This document shows, in pieces, positions 1 to 5,880 of a DNA stretch of 5,920 nt; position 1 is the first letter of the stretch, and each line of letters starts with the position of its first letter. This DNA comes from Acidobacteria bacterium UBA7540 (GTDB taxonomy: Bacteria > Acidobacteriota > Terriglobia > UBA7540), in the NCBI GenBank assembly GCA_002478145.1, contig DLMI01000230.1, positions 1 through 5,920 of the forward strand. The letters run 5' to 3'. Under the pieces are notes generated by a model, which did no database searches, was not told the origin of the DNA, and was given only the letters and a program-made list of their open reading frames with translations. A program made the position numbers and the translations under genes.

Positions 1-307
1 TTAAATGCGCGCCGACATCTTTGTATCGCCGCGCCGCAGCACGCGCCGGCGCGTTCGGAGCGGGAGGATTTAGCAGAGCATTGACAAACACTTCACGCGC
101 TTCATCGCGCAAACTCAGCGTCTGGAAGTCCCTGATTGTCTCCGTCGCTGCTCGTTGGGCGCTCGCCAGAACAAAGTCAGTGACGGAGGTTCCACGGATC
201 TGCGCGGCACGTTCGATAAGGCGCTTCTGGTCCCGGGTAAGCCTTGCCTCGAGGCGCTCCAGCTTGCGGGATTGCCTCCGAACTTGGAATATCTGATTGT
301 GCCCCAT
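1..307 (-). CDS. DUF1778 (TacA-type) ribbon-helix-helix antitoxin, 3' end cut by window edge
   Basis: Reading leftward from the ATG at 307, 102 codons stay open to the window edge without a stop, so the gene is partial at its C-terminus. Residues about 15 to 60 match the DUF1778 pattern: a basic lead-in, then LTRDQKRLIERAAQIRGTSV and TDFVLASAQRAA, which forms the DNA-binding ribbon-helix-helix. The C-terminal stretch has NPPAPN at 80-85, the conserved segment of the part of TacA-like antitoxins that wraps and neutralises the toxin. Family members are usually about 85-105 residues, so little should be missing. By family rule the partner is a GNAT acetyltransferase (TacT) that acetylates aminoacyl-tRNA. 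It would be encoded just left of position 1 and cannot be seen here. The start is supported by GGAGGT at 315-320, seven bases upstream. The gene lies 66 bases downstream of vapC and has its own promoter, so it is a separate unit. I am confident of the family; the toxin partner is inferred. Confidence 0.85.
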   Translation of the reverse strand, partial: MGHNQIFQVRRQSRKLERLEARLTRDQKRLIERAAQIRGTSVTDFVLASAQRAATETIRDFQTLSLRDEAREVFVNALLNPPAPNAPARAAARRYKDVGAHL

Positions 308-314
308 AGAGCCC

Positions 315-320
315 ACCTCC
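315..320 (-). promoter_or_regulatory. Shine-Dalgarno site of the DUF1778 antitoxin gene
   Basis: The minus strand reads GGAGGT here, a full match to the anti-SD core, seven bases before the ATG at 307. It fixes the start codon and the frame, in contrast to a competing 71-codon frame that starts at 330 and has no family resemblance. Confidence 0.8.
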
Positions 321-332
321 CCCGACCCATCT

Positions 333-361
333 AATGTACGGCAATTCGCCGCACGTGTCAA
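333..361 (-). promoter_or_regulatory. Sigma-70 type promoter of the DUF1778 antitoxin gene
   Basis: On the minus strand a perfect -35 box TTGACA (356-361) is followed by a 17-base spacer and the -10 box TACATT (333-338, four of six consensus bases). Transcription would start near 326, giving a leader of about 20 bases that contains the GGAGGT site. The promoter occupies the short gap after vapC, so this antitoxin need not depend on read-through from vapBC. Assigned from sequence match only. Confidence 0.7.
334..356. promoter_or_regulatory. Inverted repeat inside the promoter, candidate autoregulatory operator
   Basis: Arms GTACGGC (336-342) and GCCGCAC (348-354) are inverted copies with one mismatch around an AATTC centre. 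Extended to 334 and 356 they match at seven of nine positions. The repeat fills most of the spacer and overlaps the -10 box, so a bound protein would block RNA polymerase. Ribbon-helix-helix antitoxins usually repress their own operon through such palindromes, so the product of the gene at 1-307 is the likely binder (inference). Confidence 0.5.
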
Positions 362-373
362 CACGGAGGCGGC

Positions 374-751
374 TTAATAGAAGGTGACGTCTTTCGTTGG
401 GTAGTGGCGGCGGTTGCGCGTCCAGAGTTCAACCTTGTGGATGGCGGCGGTGGCCGCGATCAGCGCGTCTCCCAGCTCGACGCGGTGGCTCCTGCCATAC
501 TGTCGGAGGTATTCTCCCGCCCGCCGTCCGACCTCCGCGTCGATGGGAATCGTAATCATCGCGGCGAAGAGACTTTCAAGCACCTTGTGCTCGTGCGGCC
601 GGACGCCGTGCCAAAGTTCGGCAATGGTCACCGGCGAACAGAGGATGGCCGCGTCGCTGCGACTGAGTTCGTTCCAACGGGCCAAGATAGATTGGTCTCG
701 CGCCCGCGAAACCTCGATCAGAATATCGGAATCGATCAGGACCGCTTTCAA
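374..751 (-). CDS. vapC: VapC-family PIN-domain ribonuclease toxin
   Basis: This is a 125-residue PIN-domain protein, a normal length for VapC, the toxin of type II VapBC systems. VapC enzymes are Mg2+-dependent endoribonucleases that cut tRNA or rRNA. The domain is complete. The first acidic motif is LIDSDILIE (D7 and D9), E45 sits in PVTIAELWHG, D95 in LGDALIAATA, and the C-terminal LWTRNRRHYP carries N113 where the fourth active-site position usually lies. The acidic cluster looks intact, so the toxin is probably active. The start must be the TTG at 751, because no ATG or GTG precedes the essential D7; AGGAG at 761-765 supports it. Four bases overlap the vapB stop, so translation is probably coupled to the antitoxin. 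RNA target unknown. Confidence 0.93.
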   Translation of the reverse strand: MKAVLIDSDILIEVSRARDQSILARWNELSRSDAAILCSPVTIAELWHGVRPHEHKVLESLFAAMITIPIDAEVGRRAGEYLRQYGRSHRVELGDALIAATAAIHKVELWTRNRRHYPTKDVTFY

Positions 752-1002
752 GACGCGAATCTCCTGAGCCGCGTCCCCTTGCGCAGCCGGCGCACGTAGG
801 TCTCGGAGTTAGGGAGGTCCTTTCGGCTCTGCCATATTCCTACCCAGTCTTGCATTGCCCGCCGGCGATTCTCCGGAGAATTTGCGTACCTGTCGCGCAC
901 CGCCTGACGGACCAACTCCGATACCGATGTGCCCGCTTGCCGCGCCTGAACGTGCAGGGCGTTCCAGATGTCGTCGTCGAAGTACAGTTGAGTCCGCCTC
1001 AT
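748..1002 (-). CDS. vapB: VapB-type ribbon-helix-helix antitoxin
   Basis: This is an 84-residue protein of the CopG/Arc-like ribbon-helix-helix type. The beta strand RRTQLYFDDD (2-11) is followed by helix A (about 11-22), the turn AGTSVSE (23-29) and helix B, LVRQAVRDRY (30-39). The C-terminal half (about 45-84), with DLPNSETYVRRLRKG, should be the flexible part that binds and blocks the VapC active site. The gene overlaps vapC by four bases, the usual antitoxin-first order. Dimers of the protein would bind DNA and repress the operon, and a perfect palindrome lies exactly at the start codon. There is no Shine-Dalgarno site before the ATG at 1002; the predicted transcription start almost coincides with it, so the mRNA may be leaderless. 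Family certain from the motif pattern; the VapB name rests on the linked PIN toxin. Confidence 0.92.
   Translation of the reverse strand: MRRTQLYFDDDIWNALHVQARQAGTSVSELVRQAVRDRYANSPENRRRAMQDWVGIWQSRKDLPNSETYVRRLRKGTRLRRFAS
761..765 (-). promoter_or_regulatory. Shine-Dalgarno site of vapC
   Basis: The minus strand reads AGGAG nine bases before the TTG at 751, inside the 3' end of vapB. It decides the non-ATG start of vapC and lets the toxin be translated at a lower, coupled rate. Confidence 0.7.
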
Positions 1003-1020
1003 GATGTATAGTATACATCA
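1002..1020. promoter_or_regulatory. Perfect 19-bp palindrome, candidate VapB/VapBC operator
   Basis: TGATGTATA (1002-1010) and TATACATCA (1012-1020) are exact inverted copies around a single centre base. The palindrome covers the whole -10 box and ends on the first base of the vapB start codon. That is an ideal position for the antitoxin, or the VapBC complex, to repress its own transcription, as is usual in vapBC operons. Binding itself is inferred. Confidence 0.75.
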
Positions 1021-1038
1021 GGCTGTCGCGCCGTCCAA
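1010..1038 (-). promoter_or_regulatory. Promoter of vapBC
   Basis: On the minus strand the -10 box TATACT (1010-1015, five of six consensus bases) lies 17 bases after TTGGAC (1033-1038, a weak -35 with only TTG matching). The +1 would fall at about 1002-1003, so the transcript would begin at or one base before the vapB ATG. The weak -35 makes the call moderate; the good -10 and its exact embedding in the palindrome support it. Confidence 0.6.
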
Positions 1039-1060
1039 GCTCTGCCCTTACCTGCCGCGG

Positions 1061-1139
1061 GTAGCGCCAGCATCTTGCGGGCACCGCAGAATGCCGCCGG
1101 GACCCATCCCGAGTGGCGGGGCCGGGACGGCGGCGCTAC
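1061..1139. repeat. 79-bp structured intergenic element bounded by GTAGCGCC/GGCGCTAC
   Basis: The ends are perfect 8-bp inverted repeats, GTAGCGCC at 1061-1068 and GGCGCTAC at 1132-1139. Two more hairpins are nested inside. In the first, GCAT (1070-1073) pairs with ATGC (1091-1094) and TGCGG (1076-1080) with CCGCA (1084-1088). In the second, GCCG (1096-1099) pairs with CGGC (1128-1131) and ATCCCG-side TCCCG (1107-1111) with CGGGA (1123-1127). Together they could fold as a three-way junction. The element starts seven bases after the adaptor stop codon and ends before the vapBC -35 box. No T-tract follows on either strand, so it is not a standard intrinsic terminator. It resembles a REP-like or small non-autonomous repeat; copy number elsewhere is unknown. 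Confidence 0.55.
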
Positions 1140-1145
1140 AAGTGG

Positions 1146-2321
1146 TTATTTTGCGGAGGCAAGCCGTGGCGTGACCTGAGTGTCAGGGCGCAACTCGTCC
1201 GTGCCTCGAAGGGCGACCATGTCCCCTTCCCGAAGGTCTCCAAAAACCTCGATCAGGTTTCCGGAGGTGGCTCCAGTCTTCACATCCACCCATTCGGTCC
1301 GGTTATTGCGAACGCGAATCACGAAGGCTCGTTCCAAATCACTGCCCACGGCCGTGGCAGGGACGAAAAGGGTTGGGTACGGGCGGTGCAACGGCCACGC
1401 AACTTCGCAAAAGACGCCGGGATTGAGTTCGGCCTTAGGATCTCTGACATCCAATTCGACCGGCATGGTGCGCGTCTTCACGTCTACCGCGCCGGAAATC
1501 CTGGCGATAGGCGCGTGGAAAACTCTCCCAGGAAACGTCGGCACCGTGAAGCTCACTTCTGTCCCTTCCGGGATTCCGGCGGCATCGTATTCCGGAACGG
1601 GCGCCACCAAGCGATGCCGGGTGAGGGTTTGAATCTGCACGATCGGCGTCATGGCGCCGGGCCCGCCGCCCGGCCCCACCAGTGCTCCGGGATGAACGTA
1701 GCGGTTCGTAACCTGGCCCTCAAACGGCGCCGTGATGCTGAGATAAGCCTCAAGCTGCGAGACCGCGCGGAGCGCCTCTTGCGCTGCCTTGGCGCTCTGC
1801 TCAAGCGCCGCGACGTTCGCCTCATCCGCTTGCGCCGCCTTCTGCGCTATTTCGAGATCGTTCAGGGCCACCACGCCCGGGGTCTTGGCTGCCGCGCTCA
1901 TGCGCTGGTACGTGGCTTGGTCTGCCGCGAGTTTGGCGTGCGCCGCAGAGAGCTGCGCTTCCGCGCTTTGAAATTTGGATTCCGCTTCAGCCCGCTGCGC
2001 CACGACTTCCGGCGCCTCGAGCTGCGCGATCTGTTGCCCTGTCTTCACCCTGGAACCGCGGTCCACTTTGATCCACTTCACGAACCCCGTCACCTTGGGA
2101 TAGACGTCCACCACCTCATAGGCCGTGAGTTGGGCGGGAAGTTTGACCGTGGTGTTCAGTTTTTGCGAGACCACGCGGGTCACTTCCACCTCGGGGGTTG
2201 TCGCAGCTCCTGCTGAGGGGCCAGCCGCCGCCGTTGCACCGCTGCGGTCGTGACTACATGAAGTGCACAACAAAGTGAAGACCGAGAGCGTGAGAAGAGT
2301 TGCTATTCGCTTGAGCTTCAT
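1146..2321 (-). CDS. RND efflux periplasmic adaptor (membrane fusion protein, HlyD/AcrA-like)
   Basis: This is a 391-residue adaptor that would bridge the RND pump and an outer-membrane channel. I chose the ATG at 2321, not the upstream in-frame ATG at 2402. From 2321 the protein opens with a signal peptide, MKLKRIATLLTLSVFTLLC, followed by SC at 21-22, and AAGGA lies six bases upstream. Cys22 is a probable lipid anchor, although the -3 residue is Cys, not the usual Leu. Next come a biotinyl-lipoyl half (about 70-104, VYPKVTGFVKWIKVDRGSRV), an alanine- and glutamine-rich coiled-coil hairpin (about 105-190), the second lipoyl half (SITAPFEGQVTNRYVHPGALV, 195-215) and a beta-barrel plus membrane-proximal domain to the end (GDLREGDMVALRG). 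The hairpin tip has KTPGVVALNDLEIAQ in place of AcrA's RLS-type motif. The gene follows the pump gene after a 279-base gap. Family certain; substrate unknown. Confidence 0.93.
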   Translation of the reverse strand: MKLKRIATLLTLSVFTLLCTSCSHDRSGATAAAGPSAGAATTPEVEVTRVVSQKLNTTVKLPAQLTAYEVVDVYPKVTGFVKWIKVDRGSRVKTGQQIAQLEAPEVVAQRAEAESKFQSAEAQLSAAHAKLAADQATYQRMSAAAKTPGVVALNDLEIAQKAAQADEANVAALEQSAKAAQEALRAVSQLEAYLSITAPFEGQVTNRYVHPGALVGPGGGPGAMTPIVQIQTLTRHRLVAPVPEYDAAGIPEGTEVSFTVPTFPGRVFHAPIARISGAVDVKTRTMPVELDVRDPKAELNPGVFCEVAWPLHRPYPTLFVPATAVGSDLERAFVIRVRNNRTEWVDVKTGATSGNLIEVFGDLREGDMVALRGTDELRPDTQVTPRLASAK

Positions 2322-2327
2322 AAATGT

Positions 2328-2332
2328 TCCTT
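2328..2332 (-). promoter_or_regulatory. Shine-Dalgarno site of the adaptor gene
   Basis: The minus strand reads AAGGA six bases before the ATG at 2321. It decides the start: the longer reading frame from 2402 would add 27 hydrophilic residues ahead of an obvious signal peptide. No convincing promoter was seen in the 103 bases from here up to the hairpin cluster. Confidence 0.7.
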
Positions 2333-2424
2333 CGGGCGATCCTTTGCCCTCGATGTCGGGCCACGCTTCCGGCCTGTGCGACTCAGGGAATCGATGGCCC
2401 ACCGTCCCCGAGAGGGAGTTCCAT

Positions 2425-2606
2425 GGGTAGCCGTGAGTGAAACCGACGGAAACGCGGCGCTTGAGGCCTTCCGGCCCTGGTGGGGCCGGACAACCATCCG
2501 GTCAACCCCGTCGGGGTTGGGCTATCTGATATACCCCCGCTATCCGCAGGTTGACACCTGCGGCTACTCATCGTCAGCCCCTGCGGGGCTGGCTTCCCTG
2601 CTACCC
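2425..2606. repeat. 182-bp hairpin cluster bounded by GGGTAGC/GCTACCC, between pump and adaptor genes
   Basis: The ends are perfect 7-bp inverted repeats: GGGTAGC at 2425-2431 and GCTACCC at 2600-2606. Four perfect stems lie between them. TCCGGCCC (2470-2477) pairs with GGGCCGGA (2483-2490). CAACCCC (2503-2509) pairs with GGGGTTG (2513-2519). CCGCAGGT (2544-2551) pairs with ACCTGCGG (2556-2563). CAGCCCC (2575-2581) pairs with GGGGCTG (2585-2591). The second and fourth are clearly the same kind of hairpin, with 3-base loops. GCTAC or GCTATC boxes recur at 2521, 2539, 2563 and 2600. The right end covers the pump's stop codon (2601-2603), and a further stem, CCCGGAT/ATCCGGG (2620-2634), lies inside the pump's last codons. 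It looks like a REP-type or MITE-like cluster and may tune mRNA stability or termination between pump and adaptor. That role is inferred. Confidence 0.6.
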
Positions 2607-5600
2607 CGCATACCTGCTCCCCGGATCATCCGGGTCAAGCGAAGGCGAGGCGGTGCTGGCGCGCGCTTGAACCAGTGAGAACACGAACGGCAATACGGTC
2701 AGGTTGGCCAGCGTCGCGGCCAAGAGTCCCCCGATAACGGCGCGGCCCAGGGGTGCGGCCGCCTCCGCTCCCTCTCCCAGAGCCAGGGCCATGGGAATCA
2801 TGCCGGCAATCATAGCGGCACTGGTCATCACGATCGGACGCATTCGCGCTCGAGCTCCCTCGATGCCTGCGGCGAACGCGGAAGCGCCTGCCCGGCGATT
2901 TTCGTCCGCAAAGGTCACGAGCAGGATGGCGTTCGCCGTCCCTACCCCGATGGCCATGATCGCTCCCATAAAGGATTGAATGTTCAAGCTGGTACGAGTG
3001 ACCAGCAGCATCACGACGACTCCACAGATGGCGGCAGGCGCCGTGGTAAAGATTACAAAGGCCAGGCGCACCGACTCAAAGTTGGCGGCCAGCAGCAGGA
3101 AGATCACCAGGATCGCCAGCAGCAGGCCGATCCCGAGGTTGGTGAGCGTCTCGCGCATGAGAGCAACTTGACCACGCACTTGCACCGTCACGCCCCGTGG
3201 CGGCGTGCCAGCCTGCCGGATAGCCGCATCAATGCTCTTTGTTACGCGACCCAGATCTTCGCCTGCGGTGTTCGCCGAGAGGGATAGCAGCCACAGGCCG
3301 TTCGAGCGGTCGTACTCGCCGACCATCGTGCCCTCCGTGACCCGGGCAAGGTCCCCGATCAGCGGGTGTTGCGCGTCGCCGGGCATCACGGGGGTGTTCT
3401 GAACGTCCTCGATGGAGGTCATTCTTGGCTGCGGGTACTGGACTTGAACTTGATACCCGACCCCCGTCTTCGGATCCGCCCAGTAGTTGGGGGCTGTGAA
3501 GCGGCTGGATGCCGTGGCTTCGGAAAGGGACCGGGTTACCTGCTCCGCTGTTACGCCGAGTTGGCCCGCCAGTTCACGGTTCACTCGCACGTCCACGCTG
3601 GGATAGTCAAGCGGCTGCTCAATCCTAAGGTCGCGCAAGGCCGATACCTTGCTCAGCTCGTCGCGCAATTTCTCGGTGAAGGATCGGGTAGTGGGGAAGT
3701 CCGGCCCCGTAACCGCTAATTCGACTGGAGTGGGCGCCCCGAAATTCATGATCTGGCTGACAATGTCTCCCGGCTCGAACGAGAAGGAGCAACCCGGGAA
3801 TTTGGGTGGCAGGATTTCGCGGAGCTTTTCTTCAAACGCAACCACGTCGATACCAGCCTCGGGGCGCAGGGCGAGGTTCATCACCGCCTCCTGCGGCCCA
3901 CTGGTCCACAGGAACACCGTATTGATGGGGTAACTGGCGCCCTGCGTGCCGACGTAACCCAGGCTGATGTCGACGTTGCCCGGCCCGGCCGTAGCTTGGA
4001 TCTCGTCCAGGACGCTCGTCACTAAACGCGCGGTGTCTTCCGCGCGGGTTCCGGTGGGCGCGTCGAAACGCAGACGGAATTGATGCCCCGGAACGTTGGG
4101 AAACAGTTCCTTACCTACGAGCGGTCCCAGAAGGCCCAAGATCGCCAGCACTACGACGATGTAAATCCCGACCACGGGCCAGCGCAGGGGAGCAAGACGT
4201 TGGAGGATGGCTGCCCAGCGGTTTCGCACTTTGTCGAAGTTTAGCCAGCCGGTTTGAGGCGCTTTGCGGGACGCGTCGCTTTTTCGGTGCGTCCACAGAA
4301 AGAGGACAGGCAACAGGGAGCTCGAAAGCAGGAAGGAAGCCACCATGGCAAACGCCACTGCCAGCGAAAGCGGCACGAACAGATTCTTCGTCACCCCGGT
4401 CATGAGAAACGACGGAACGAAGACCGCCACAATCGACAGCATCGACAGGAAGCGGGCCACGACGGTTCTCTGCGTAGCTTGCAGCACGCCGCGCGCCGGC
4501 TGGATATCAGGTTCTTCGAGGAGCGTGCTGTCGATGTTCTCAATTTCCACCACGCCCTCGTCGACCAGGATGCCCACCGCCAACGCGAGTCCGCCGAGGG
4601 TCATGATGTTGATGGTCTGGCCGGTCAACCATAGAGCCACCACCGAAGTCAGCAGGGCGAACGGAATCGTGGTCAGCACGACCACGGAGCTTCGCCAGTC
4701 GCCCAAGAAGAGCAGGACCACGAGGCCGGTCAGGACCGCTCCCAGTAATCCTTCTCGCACCACCGAGAGCAGTGCGCTCTTGACGTAGCCCGACTGATCG
4801 AATTGATAGCTGATGTCGATGTCGGAGGGAACGAGCGATCGGAAACGCGCCAGATTCTGTTTGACCTCATTCACCACGGTAAGCGTGGAGGCGTCCGGGC
4901 GCTTGGTCACGGGGATGTACACCGCCCGGCGACCGTTCACGAGCGCATAACCGGTGGGGATGTCCGTGCTGTCTGTAACCGTTCCGACATCGCGCAAGTA
5001 GACTGCAGGGCCGGGGCCGGTGCGGATGGGCACATCGAGCAGGGTGTGAATGTCCGGGGTAACGGAATCACTGCCGACGATGCGCAATAGGCTTCCTGTC
5101 CGCACGTTGCCGGCGGGCATGAGGATGTTGCCGGAGTTGATCGCCCGCACGACCGCGTCGGGGGATAAGTTGTAGGACCGCAGCCGGTCGGGATTGACCG
5201 TGACCACGATCGTGCGCTGGTTGCCACCAAAGGGCGGCGGCGCCGACACGCCCGGAAGCGTGGCAAAGACCGGACGGATGCGATTCAGCGCCAGGTCTTG
5301 AATATCCCCGATGGTGCGCGTCTTGCTGGAGAACACCAAATAGCCCACCGGGACCGTGCCCGCGTCAAAACGAAGCACGAAGGGGTTCACCGTCCCATAC
5401 GGCATGAAGGCGTGGGCGCGGTTCACGTAAGAGATGGTTTGGGCGAGGGCCTGGCTCATGTCGGTGCCGGGATGGAAAGTGAGCTTCAGCAGGCCGTTAC
5501 CCTGAATCGATTTGTCCTCCACAGTCTCAATACCGTTGATGTAAAGGAAATGGTATTCGTAATAGAAGACCAGGTAACCTTCCATCTGCGCCGGGCTCAT

Positions 5601-5759
5601 TCCGCCGTAGGGCTGAGCCACGTAGATTACAGGGAGGTTTAGATCCGGAAAGATGTCTGTGCGCATGCGGAGGACAGCCAGAATCGCGCCGAGAGCTACG
5701 GCGAAGACCAGCACCAGCACCGAAATGGGCCGCCGAAGGGCGGTGCGGATGAGCCACAT
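2601..5759 (-). CDS. RND-family efflux pump, inner-membrane permease (AcrB/CzcA superfamily, divergent relay)
   Basis: This 1052-residue protein is full length for an RND permease (AcrB has about 1050) and shows the duplicated layout. TM1 is at about 11-30, then a large periplasmic porter/docking loop (31-335), TM2-TM6 (about 336-488), TM7 (526-548), a second loop (549-871) and TM8-TM12 (about 872-1032). Family motifs include [11 protein letters not shown] (34-44), FHPGTD (95-100), PAGNVRTG (215-222) and RPIVMTS (974-980). The pump would work as a proton-driven trimer exporting a substrate through the adaptor encoded next. The TM4 relay reads [10 protein letters not shown], with D400 and E401 where AcrB has D407/D408. 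In TM10, [11 protein letters not shown] puts A942 where AcrB has K940. R972 and T979 match AcrB R971 and T978. In-frame TGA two codons upstream of 5759 excludes a longer protein, but no Shine-Dalgarno site is visible there. Substrate (drug, metal or lipid) cannot be told. Confidence 0.95.
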   Translation of the reverse strand: MWLIRTALRRPISVLVLVFAVALGAILAVLRMRTDIFPDLNLPVIYVAQPYGGMSPAQMEGYLVFYYEYHFLYINGIETVEDKSIQGNGLLKLTFHPGTDMSQALAQTISYVNRAHAFMPYGTVNPFVLRFDAGTVPVGYLVFSSKTRTIGDIQDLALNRIRPVFATLPGVSAPPPFGGNQRTIVVTVNPDRLRSYNLSPDAVVRAINSGNILMPAGNVRTGSLLRIVGSDSVTPDIHTLLDVPIRTGPGPAVYLRDVGTVTDSTDIPTGYALVNGRRAVYIPVTKRPDASTLTVVNEVKQNLARFRSLVPSDIDISYQFDQSGYVKSALLSVVREGLLGAVLTGLVVLLFLGDWRSSVVVLTTIPFALLTSVVALWLTGQTINIMTLGGLALAVGILVDEGVVEIENIDSTLLEEPDIQPARGVLQATQRTVVARFLSMLSIVAVFVPSFLMTGVTKNLFVPLSLAVAFAMVASFLLSSSLLPVLFLWTHRKSDASRKAPQTGWLNFDKVRNRWAAILQRLAPLRWPVVGIYIVVVLAILGLLGPLVGKELFPNVPGHQFRLRFDAPTGTRAEDTARLVTSVLDEIQATAGPGNVDISLGYVGTQGASYPINTVFLWTSGPQEAVMNLALRPEAGIDVVAFEEKLREILPPKFPGCSFSFEPGDIVSQIMNFGAPTPVELAVTGPDFPTTRSFTEKLRDELSKVSALRDLRIEQPLDYPSVDVRVNRELAGQLGVTAEQVTRSLSEATASSRFTAPNYWADPKTGVGYQVQVQYPQPRMTSIEDVQNTPVMPGDAQHPLIGDLARVTEGTMVGEYDRSNGLWLLSLSANTAGEDLGRVTKSIDAAIRQAGTPPRGVTVQVRGQVALMRETLTNLGIGLLLAILVIFLLLAANFESVRLAFVIFTTAPAAICGVVVMLLVTRTSLNIQSFMGAIMAIGVGTANAILLVTFADENRRAGASAFAAGIEGARARMRPIVMTSAAMIAGMIPMALALGEGAEAAAPLGRAVIGGLLAATLANLTVLPFVFSLVQARASTASPSLDPDDPGSRYAG

Positions 5760-5760
5760 A

Positions 5761-5795
5761 GTTCAGCTTTCAGCGATCAGCTATCAGCAATCAGC
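5761..5795 (-). repeat. Five-copy heptamer tandem array directly upstream of the pump gene
   Basis: Read on the coding strand, five 7-base units, GCTGATT, GCTGATA, GCTGATC, GCTGAAA and GCTGAAC, end one base before the pump's ATG. GCTGA is constant and the last two bases vary. Because seven is not a multiple of three, the TGA in each unit closes all three reading frames on this strand. The array occupies the place of the ribosome-binding site, and no AGGAG-like sequence is present within it. Short heptamer arrays of this sort occur as interspersed repeats in some bacterial genomes; whether this one affects expression is unknown. Confidence 0.8.
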
Positions 5796-5821
5796 TAACC
5801 CGCATTTCCCACCACGGGTCT

Positions 5822-5861
5822 GGAAGGGCGGGGCTTCAGCCCCGCCGTTACAAGGCCTTCC
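5822..5861. repeat. GC-rich intergenic hairpin (REP-like)
   Basis: GGCGGGGCT (5827-5835) and AGCCCCGCC (5838-5846) form a perfect 9-bp stem around a 2-base centre. Outside it, GGAAGG (5822-5827) can pair with CCTTCC (5856-5861). The AGCCCC/GGGGCT core is shared with the hairpin at 2575-2591. It lies upstream of the pump gene with no T-tract after it, so it is better read as an interspersed hairpin repeat than as a terminator. Confidence 0.55.
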
Positions 5862-5880
5862 TCATTATTCCAGTGTCCCG

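Noticed and set aside
115..330. 71-codon minus-strand frame starting at 330
   Set aside because: It overlaps the DUF1778 antitoxin in another frame, has no family resemblance, and starts upstream of the GGAGGT site that serves the ATG at 307.
1061..1139. Intrinsic terminator of the adaptor gene
   Set aside because: The stem loops are GC-rich, but no T-run follows on the minus strand (the sequence after the element is CCGCGGCAGG).
1113..2216. Long plus-strand open frame (367 codons) opposite the adaptor gene
   Set aside because: It is rich in Arg, His and Gly with no recognisable domain, and it lies antisense to a clear adaptor gene in GC-rich DNA, where such mirror frames are expected.
2322..2402. 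N-terminal extension of the adaptor from the ATG at 2402
   Set aside because: It would put 27 hydrophilic residues ahead of a complete signal peptide; the ATG at 2321 has AAGGA at the right distance.
2620..2634. Palindrome CCCGGAT/ATCCGGG as a separate regulatory site
   Set aside because: It lies within codons for the pump's DPDDPG tail and may be due to codon choice; kept only as a note on the neighbouring hairpin cluster.
2376..2678. Small open frames on both strands through the 2425-2606 spacer (100 codons plus, 62 codons minus)
   Set aside because: They run through nested hairpins, have no ribosome-binding sites, and their translations are repeat-derived.
5761..5795. CRISPR-like repeat array
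   Set aside because: The units are only seven bases and directly adjacent with no spacers, so it is a simple tandem array.
5798..5819. Stem ACCCG/CGGGT upstream of the pump gene
   Set aside because: Only five base pairs with a 12-base loop; expected by chance in this composition.
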